The notes under the pieces: generated by a model
Told to the model about the DNA's origin: nothing
The model's input: only the letters and a program-made list of their open reading frames with translations
Databases searched by the model: none
Position numbers and translations under genes: made by a program
Origin: Paraburkholderia saeva
GTDB taxonomy: Bacteria > Pseudomonadota > Gammaproteobacteria > Burkholderiales > Burkholderiaceae
Direction: 5' to 3'
Length of the DNA stretch: 64,000 nucleotides
NCBI RefSeq assembly: GCF_907164555.1
Contig: NZ_CAJQZC010000003.1
Coordinates: 682,001 to 746,000, forward strand
In this document: in pieces, positions 59,579 to 64,000 of the stretch
How positions within the stretch are numbered: position 1 is the stretch's first letter
Layout: each line of letters starts with the position of its first letter

Positions 59579-60663
59579 GCCGCGAAGATTTCGGTGTAGC
59601 GCTTGATCCACGCGGGTTGTACGACGGCGAGCGCCTTGTCGTCGTGCAGGACAGCCTTTTCCGCGATCTGTTGCGGGCTTGGCACGAACGCGCGGCTTTC
59701 GGCCGGAATCTGTGCCTTCGAATTCACCGGGCCGTTCAGCACGTCGGCGGCCATGCGACCTTGCACGCCGGCGTCGAGCGAATGGTTGATGAACGCGTGG
59801 ATCAGGTCGATGTCGCCGGGGTGTGCTTTCGGAATCACCGTGAACATCAACTGCGTCGCGAAGCCTTCCTTCATGCCGTACGTGACGCCCATCTTGTACT
59901 CGGGCTTGCGGATCTGAGCCGGGAAAAACGCCGGCGAATAGATGCCGCCCATGTCGAGCGAACCGGTACGGAACAGGTCAGCCACCTGATTCGGATTTTC
60001 GCCGAGCGTCATCACGTGGTCTTTCAGCAGCGCGAGCTTCTTGAAGCCCGGCTCGATATTCTGCTGCGAGCCGCCCGCGAGTTTGGCCGCGATAATCGCG
60101 AGATCGACCGCTTCGGCCCATTCCGGCGGCGGCAGGAAGATACGGCCTTTGTACTTGGGGTCCCACAAAGCCTCGTACGATGACGGCGGCGTCTTGACGG
60201 TCGACGTGTTGTAGATCAGGCCGTCGGACCACAGCAGATAGCCGACGCCAAAGCCGTTCGCGCCCGTGCGGTACTGCTCGGGCACGTCCTTGAGATTGGG
60301 CAGCTTGTTGAGATCGGGCTTGACGAGCAGGCCCGCGTCGCCGAGGCCCGAAGCGCCGACGCCTGCCAGCGTGATCACGTCGTAGGTCGGGCGGTCGCCC
60401 GCGGCCTTCGTCTTGGCGACCATGCCCGAGGTGCCGTCGGCGCGGTCGGCGATGACTTTCGCGCCGGTCTTTTCGGTGAACGTGGCCGCGATGTTGCGCA
60501 TCGCAGCGGCGCCCGTGTCGTCGGACCAGGTCAGCAGGCGCAGCGTCTGGCCGGCAAACTTGCGTTCCTGCGCATTCACGTTGATGAACGGCATCGGCAG
60601 CGTGGACGCTGCTACTGCTGCACCAATCGTTTTGATTACCTGTCGTCTCTTGATGTCATGCAT
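59575..60663 (-). CDS. ABC transporter substrate-binding protein, PotD-like
   Basis: A 362-residue periplasmic binding protein. The export leader contains KRRQVIKTIGAAVAASTLP, close to the Tat pattern, and then the mature protein TLRLLTWSDDTGAAAMRN, ADGTSGMVAKTK, GYLLWSDGLIYNTSTV, which is the fold of the spermidine/putrescine and 2-aminoethylphosphonate-binding protein family. I chose the ATG at 60663, with GGGAGAGACGGCC before it. It is the first gene of the seven-gene operon, and the promoter lies between it and the divergent LysR gene. Ligand unknown. Confidence 0.93.
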   Translation of the reverse strand: MHDIKRRQVIKTIGAAVAASTLPMPFINVNAQERKFAGQTLRLLTWSDDTGAAAMRNIAATFTEKTGAKVIADRADGTSGMVAKTKAAGDRPTYDVITLAGVGASGLGDAGLLVKPDLNKLPNLKDVPEQYRTGANGFGVGYLLWSDGLIYNTSTVKTPPSSYEALWDPKYKGRIFLPPPEWAEAVDLAIIAAKLAGGSQQNIEPGFKKLALLKDHVMTLGENPNQVADLFRTGSLDMGGIYSPAFFPAQIRKPEYKMGVTYGMKEGFATQLMFTVIPKAHPGDIDLIHAFINHSLDAGVQGRMAADVLNGPVNSKAQIPAESRAFVPSPQQIAEKAVLHDDKALAVVQPAWIKRYTEIFAA

Positions 60664-61199
60664 GGCCGTCTCTCCCGTAGTGAACGTTGCAACCCGGCGC
60701 AGCCGATGGTGTGGCGCGTTGATGCACTCTAGGTTTGCCAAAATCACGCAACAAACGAAATCTCTGCATGGAAGCCATGACGTATCCTCATGCGACCGGG
60801 GGCGAAGCGCGACAGGTGGCGGCGCGCAGCGATCCCGCGAACGCATTGATACAGCGCCATGTGCGGGTTTACGTCCAGCGCGGCTGCGCCGGTCGCGCAG
60901 CGGGGAGGTATGAGGAAAGGTCAGTCGTGGTGCGAAAAAAACGCACACCGGGCACTAAAGCGGTGCGCGCTCGCTGTAGCGGTCGGCCAGATCACGTGAT
61001 CCGCGCGTAGTTCGTGGCCAGGTTATCAGTTGAAGATTAGCGTCGCCATGAGACGAATGCATGCGTGTGCGCGCATATCCCAGTCGTGTCGGCATTTTGA
61101 ATGGCGTATCCTGCGGGCGTGGCACGCATGTCGACCGATCGACCCGATACGCGGGCTGCAATGCATTTTCCTGATAGCCCAACGCCGAACGCGCCCGCC
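60664..61199. other. Divergent promoter region of the ABC operon and LysR gene
   Basis: About 536 bp (less if LysR starts earlier). It contains the promoters of the transport operon and of the LysR-type gene, and must carry LysR sites. I do not see an obvious T-N11-A repeat that I could defend. AAAAAAA at about 60936 is an A-tract. No gene is seen. Confidence 0.35.
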
Positions 61200-62084
61200 A
61201 TGCGACGACTTCCACCGCTTAACGCCCTGCAGATTTTCGAAACTGTCGCGCGGCATCGCAGCTTCACGCGCGCCGCGGATCACCTCTGTCTGACGCAGGG
61301 CGCAGTCAGCCGCCAGATTCTCGCGCTGGAAGACTATTACGGCTTTCCGCTTTTCAAGCGTCATGCAAAAGGTCTCACGCTGACCGCCGAGGGCGAATCG
61401 CTGCTGCCTGCCGTCAAGGAGAGCTTCGCGCGGATCGAGGAAATCTCGCTGCGCCTGACGCGCCAGCGCACGGACCTGGCGTTGAAGGTGCCGACCTGCG
61501 TGATGCGCTGGATGCTGCCGAAGATCATGCAGTTTCAGGCCGAGTATCCCGACCTGCACGTGCAGGTGACCACCACGTGGCAGCACGACGTCGATTTCCA
61601 GATGGAGCCGTTCGATGCGGCGATCATCTACGGCTCGTCGCCCGGGGTGGACGTGCAGTCGGTGGCGCTCTTCGAAGAAAGGCTGACGCCCGTCTGTGCG
61701 CCGGAGCTTCTCGACGACAAGCCGCTTGGCAGTGTTGCCGATCTCGCGCGGCACACGTTGCTGCATCCCACACGCGATCATCGCGACTGGAAGATGTGGC
61801 TCGATCACGTCGAGGCCCGCGACATCGACGCGAACCACGGTCCCAGTTTCGATACGCTCGACCTCGCGACGAACGCCGCGCTACAGGGTTTTGGCGTCGC
61901 GATCAGCGACCTCGCGCTGATCGACGAGGACGTCGCGGCGAAGCGGCTCGTGCGGCCGTTCGATGCCGTGCTGACCACCGGCACGCGCTATTACTTCGTA
62001 TACCCGGACAGCGTCGCGCATCAGCAGAAGCTCAATCTGTTCCGCGAATGGATCGCGGCGCACTGGACCGAAACGGTCGACTGA
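61200..62084 (+). CDS. LysR-family regulator, GcvA-like
   Basis: A 294-residue LysR-type regulator. It starts MRRLPPLNALQIFETVARHR, the typical beginning of the GcvA-like group, with helix-turn-helix SFTRAADHLCLTQGAVSRQI, then a substrate-binding domain. In-frame ATGs at 61161, 61128 and 61101 are possible starts; none has a good ribosome site, and I prefer 61200 by homology. It is divergent from the polyamine/amino-acid transport operon and probably regulates it. Confidence 0.88.
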   Translation: MRRLPPLNALQIFETVARHRSFTRAADHLCLTQGAVSRQILALEDYYGFPLFKRHAKGLTLTAEGESLLPAVKESFARIEEISLRLTRQRTDLALKVPTCVMRWMLPKIMQFQAEYPDLHVQVTTTWQHDVDFQMEPFDAAIIYGSSPGVDVQSVALFEERLTPVCAPELLDDKPLGSVADLARHTLLHPTRDHRDWKMWLDHVEARDIDANHGPSFDTLDLATNAALQGFGVAISDLALIDEDVAAKRLVRPFDAVLTTGTRYYFVYPDSVAHQQKLNLFREWIAAHWTETVD

Positions 62085-62092
62085 GGGATCGC

Positions 62093-62124
62093 ACAGCCAT
62101 TGACGCGGGTGCTTCAATGGCTGT
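62093..62124. terminator. Bidirectional stem-loop between LysR and ChaA genes
   Basis: An 11-bp perfect stem (62093-62103 with 62114-62124) and 10-nt loop between convergent genes: 9 bp past the LysR stop and 8 bp past the ChaA stop. Confidence 0.75.
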
Positions 62125-62131
62125 CGCATCT

Positions 62132-63211
62132 TCAAGGCGCAATCGACAGGAACAGCCACGCGGCGAACAGCGACAGATGCACCGCGCCCTGCAGGATCGT
62201 GGTGCGGCCGGTGCCGAGCGTCAGCGTGCCGACCACGAGCGTCAGGAAGAGCAGCACCATCTCCTTGCCGTCGATGCCGAGCTGTAGCGGCTGACCGATA
62301 TACAGAAACACGACCGCGACGGTGGGAATCGTGAGCCCGATACTCGCAAGCGCTGAACCGAGCGCGAGATTGAGGCTCGTCTGCAGGCGGTCCGCGCGTG
62401 CGGCGCGAACCGCCGCGAGTCCTTCCGGCAGCAGCACGAGCGCCGCAATCACGATCCCGACGACCGCCTTGGGCAGGCCGGCATCGGCCACCGCTGTTTC
62501 CACCGCAGGCGAGAGCAGCTTCGCGAGCAGCACGACCGCGACGAGACACACCACCAGCAGGCCGGCGCTCAGCAACGCGATGCGCGCGCTGGGCGGTTCG
62601 GCATGGACGTTTTCATCGGAGACGTCGGCCAGAAAGTAATCGCGATGTCGCACGGTCTGCACGAATACGAACACGCCATACAGCACGAGCGACGAGACGC
62701 CCGCAAACGCCAGTTGCGATGGCGTGAGCACTGGCCCCTCGGCGCTGGTGAAATTCGGCATGACCAGTGTCAGCACCGAAAGCGATGCGAGCACTGCAAG
62801 CGCCGCACTGGCGCCGCGAATCTGGAAATCCTGCTCGCGATGGCGAATCCCGCCGGCAAGCAGACATATCCCCACAATTCCGTTGCAGACGATCATCACC
62901 GCGGCAAATACCGTGTCGCGCGCAAGGCCCGCTTTCTCGGGGCCGGCGCTCAGCATCACGGAGACGATCAGCGCCACTTCGATGACGGTCACGGCAACGG
63001 CGAGCACCAGCGTGCCGAACGGTTCGCCCACGCGATGCGCGACGACTTCCGCATGGTGGACGGCCGCGAAGACCGCACCCGCCAGCGCGGCGCCGACGAG
63101 CGCGAGCAGCACGGCGTTGCCCGGCAGCAGCGCGGCGGCTGCGAGCACGATCCAGCCGGCGATCGGCACCCACAGTGTCCAGCGCGGCAGCAGCGTCGAT
63201 GTTGTAGTCAT
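62132..63211 (-). CDS. chaA: ChaA-type calcium:proton antiporter
   Basis: A 359-residue antiporter of the CaCA family with about 11 helices. The two conserved alpha-repeats are VAVTVIEVALIVSVMLSAG and LVLLPEGLAAVRAARADRLQ, followed by SLNLALGSALASIGLTIP; the glutamates there carry the cation. Length matches E. coli ChaA (366). It exports Ca2+ or Na+/K+ in exchange for H+ at alkaline pH. It is convergent with the LysR gene and divergent from the acyl-CoA dehydrogenase gene 115 bp away. Confidence 0.93.
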   Translation of the reverse strand: MTTTSTLLPRWTLWVPIAGWIVLAAAALLPGNAVLLALVGAALAGAVFAAVHHAEVVAHRVGEPFGTLVLAVAVTVIEVALIVSVMLSAGPEKAGLARDTVFAAVMIVCNGIVGICLLAGGIRHREQDFQIRGASAALAVLASLSVLTLVMPNFTSAEGPVLTPSQLAFAGVSSLVLYGVFVFVQTVRHRDYFLADVSDENVHAEPPSARIALLSAGLLVVCLVAVVLLAKLLSPAVETAVADAGLPKAVVGIVIAALVLLPEGLAAVRAARADRLQTSLNLALGSALASIGLTIPTVAVVFLYIGQPLQLGIDGKEMVLLFLTLVVGTLTLGTGRTTILQGAVHLSLFAAWLFLSIAP

Positions 63212-63325
63212 GCGGGGCGTTCCTGTTCGGTGAGGGGGAGCGGGCGTCAGCAGATATACCCAGCCCGTACATTAAAATAAAAAAGTGATCGAAGAATGAT
63301 GAAACTGCATCCTTGAGGAGACGCT

Positions 63326-64000
63326 GTGATCCGCAGTCAGGAAACATTGAACATGCTGCTCGACAGCATCAGCCGCTTTGTTCGGGAACGTCTTGTACCC
63401 AGCGAAGAGCTCGTCGCGGAAACCGACCAGATTCCGCCGGGTCTGCTGCAGGAAATGAAAGACCTCGGCCTCTTTGGTCTGTGCCTGCCCGAGGAGTACG
63501 GCGGCCTCGGCCTCACAATGGAAGAGGAAGTGCTGGCCGCGATGGAACTCGGCAAGACTTCGCCCGCGTTTCGTTCGGCGATCGGCAGCAATAACGGTAT
63601 CGGCTCAACCGGCATTGTGATCGACGGAACGCCGGCGCAAAAGGAAAAGTATCTGCCGCGCCTCGCATCGGGCGAACTGATCGGCTCGTTCTGTCTGACC
63701 GAACCGGAAGCCGGCTCGGACGCCGCTTCGCTTCGGACCACGGCCGTGCGCGATGGCGGGGACTACGTGCTGAACGGCACCAAGCGCTTCATCACGAACG
63801 CGCCCGAAGCCGGGCTCTTCACGGTGATGGCGCGCACGGACCCGACGGGCAAGGGCGCGGGCGCGATCTCGGCGTTCGTTGTCGAAGCCGGCACCGCAGG
63901 TCTTTCGCTTGGACGGATCGATCGCAAGATGGGTCAGAAAGGCGCGCATACGTGCGACGTGATCTTCGAGAACTGCCGCGTGCCGGCAGAAAATCTCATC
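63326..64000 (+). CDS. Acyl-CoA dehydrogenase (N-terminal part, cut by window edge)
   Basis: The first 225 residues of a flavin acyl-CoA dehydrogenase. The N-terminal helical domain (VIRSQETLNMLLDSISRFVR, with FGLCLPEEYGGLG) leads to the middle beta domain, with the FAD/substrate segment LTEPEAGSDAASLRT and FITNAPEAGLFTVMART. The start is GTG at 63326 because GAGGAG lies 6 nt before; an ATG at 63353 is the alternative. The enzyme makes a 2-enoyl-CoA from a saturated acyl-CoA. The catalytic glutamate lies beyond the window. Confidence 0.93.
   Translation, partial: MIRSQETLNMLLDSISRFVRERLVPSEELVAETDQIPPGLLQEMKDLGLFGLCLPEEYGGLGLTMEEEVLAAMELGKTSPAFRSAIGSNNGIGSTGIVIDGTPAQKEKYLPRLASGELIGSFCLTEPEAGSDAASLRTTAVRDGGDYVLNGTKRFITNAPEAGLFTVMARTDPTGKGAGAISAFVVEAGTAGLSLGRIDRKMGQKGAHTCDVIFENCRVPAENLI

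Overview
The window is 64 kb of GC-rich chromosome with the character of a Burkholderiales genome, most likely Paraburkholderia, Caballeronia or Burkholderia sensu lato. The basis is gene content: a single-domain porin, an H-NS protein with the betaproteobacterial C-terminal motif, a DUF3331-like protein, a PrpR-type sigma-54 activator, a B12-dependent ribonucleotide reductase, class I PHA synthase, and many LysR, DeoR and AraC regulators next to transporters. I see no rRNA, tRNA, IS element, integrase, phage gene or CRISPR array. Both ends cut genes (an MFS transporter at 1, an acyl-CoA dehydrogenase at 64000).

Layout. 0-10 kb: MFS/DeoR pair, DUF1488-like protein, nrdJ, a thioesterase, DUF3331-like protein, AI-2E-family exporter and OpgC-like acyltransferase (overlapping tail to tail), Nudix hydrolase, a second DeoR regulator. 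10-15 kb: DUF3465-like protein, an NlpD-like lipoprotein, and an orphan PrpR. 15.3-19.3 kb: an operon for a periplasmic molybdenum hydroxylase (IorA/IorB type) with a triheme cytochrome c. 19.4-24.2 kb (cluster A): two SDR dehydrogenases, an HD-domain protein, a TauD/TfdA dioxygenase and a spinster-like MFS carrier. 24.3-30.5 kb (reverse strand): pyruvate carboxylase, then a MaoC hydratase and PHA synthase. 31-34.7 kb: H-NS, a chemoreceptor, an AraC regulator. 34.9-42.7 kb (cluster B): a beta-keto acid cleavage enzyme (BKACE), an MFS carrier, a quinone oxidoreductase, a TauD dioxygenase, a small alpha/beta hydrolase, a DsbA/FrnE protein, a Rieske ferredoxin and an acyl-CoA ligase. 42.8-54.3 kb: BON protein, MarR regulator, porin, MalT-like LuxR regulator, a Usp-hemerythrin-like fusion, a chemoreceptor and an MscS channel. 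54.3-60.7 kb: a seven-gene ABC transport operon joining a polyamine-type system to an amino-acid-type system with only one ATPase. 61-64 kb: LysR regulator, ChaA antiporter, acyl-CoA dehydrogenase.

The most interesting part is the pair of clusters A and B. Their dioxygenases are the same length (282 aa) and about 84% identical by my hand alignment, and each lies in a gene set with the same kind of MFS carrier (437 and 439 aa). Cluster A adds an HD-domain protein that keeps the six metal-ligand positions of the PhnZ/MIOX diiron oxygenases. Cluster B adds a BKACE, a CoA ligase and a Rieske protein. I read the two as related uptake-and-oxidation pathways for an unidentified small carboxylate, sulfonate, phosphonate or betaine-like compound, with carbon flowing to acyl-CoA and perhaps to PHA through the neighbouring hydratase, PHA synthase and pyruvate carboxylase. 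The substrate cannot be read from the sequence.
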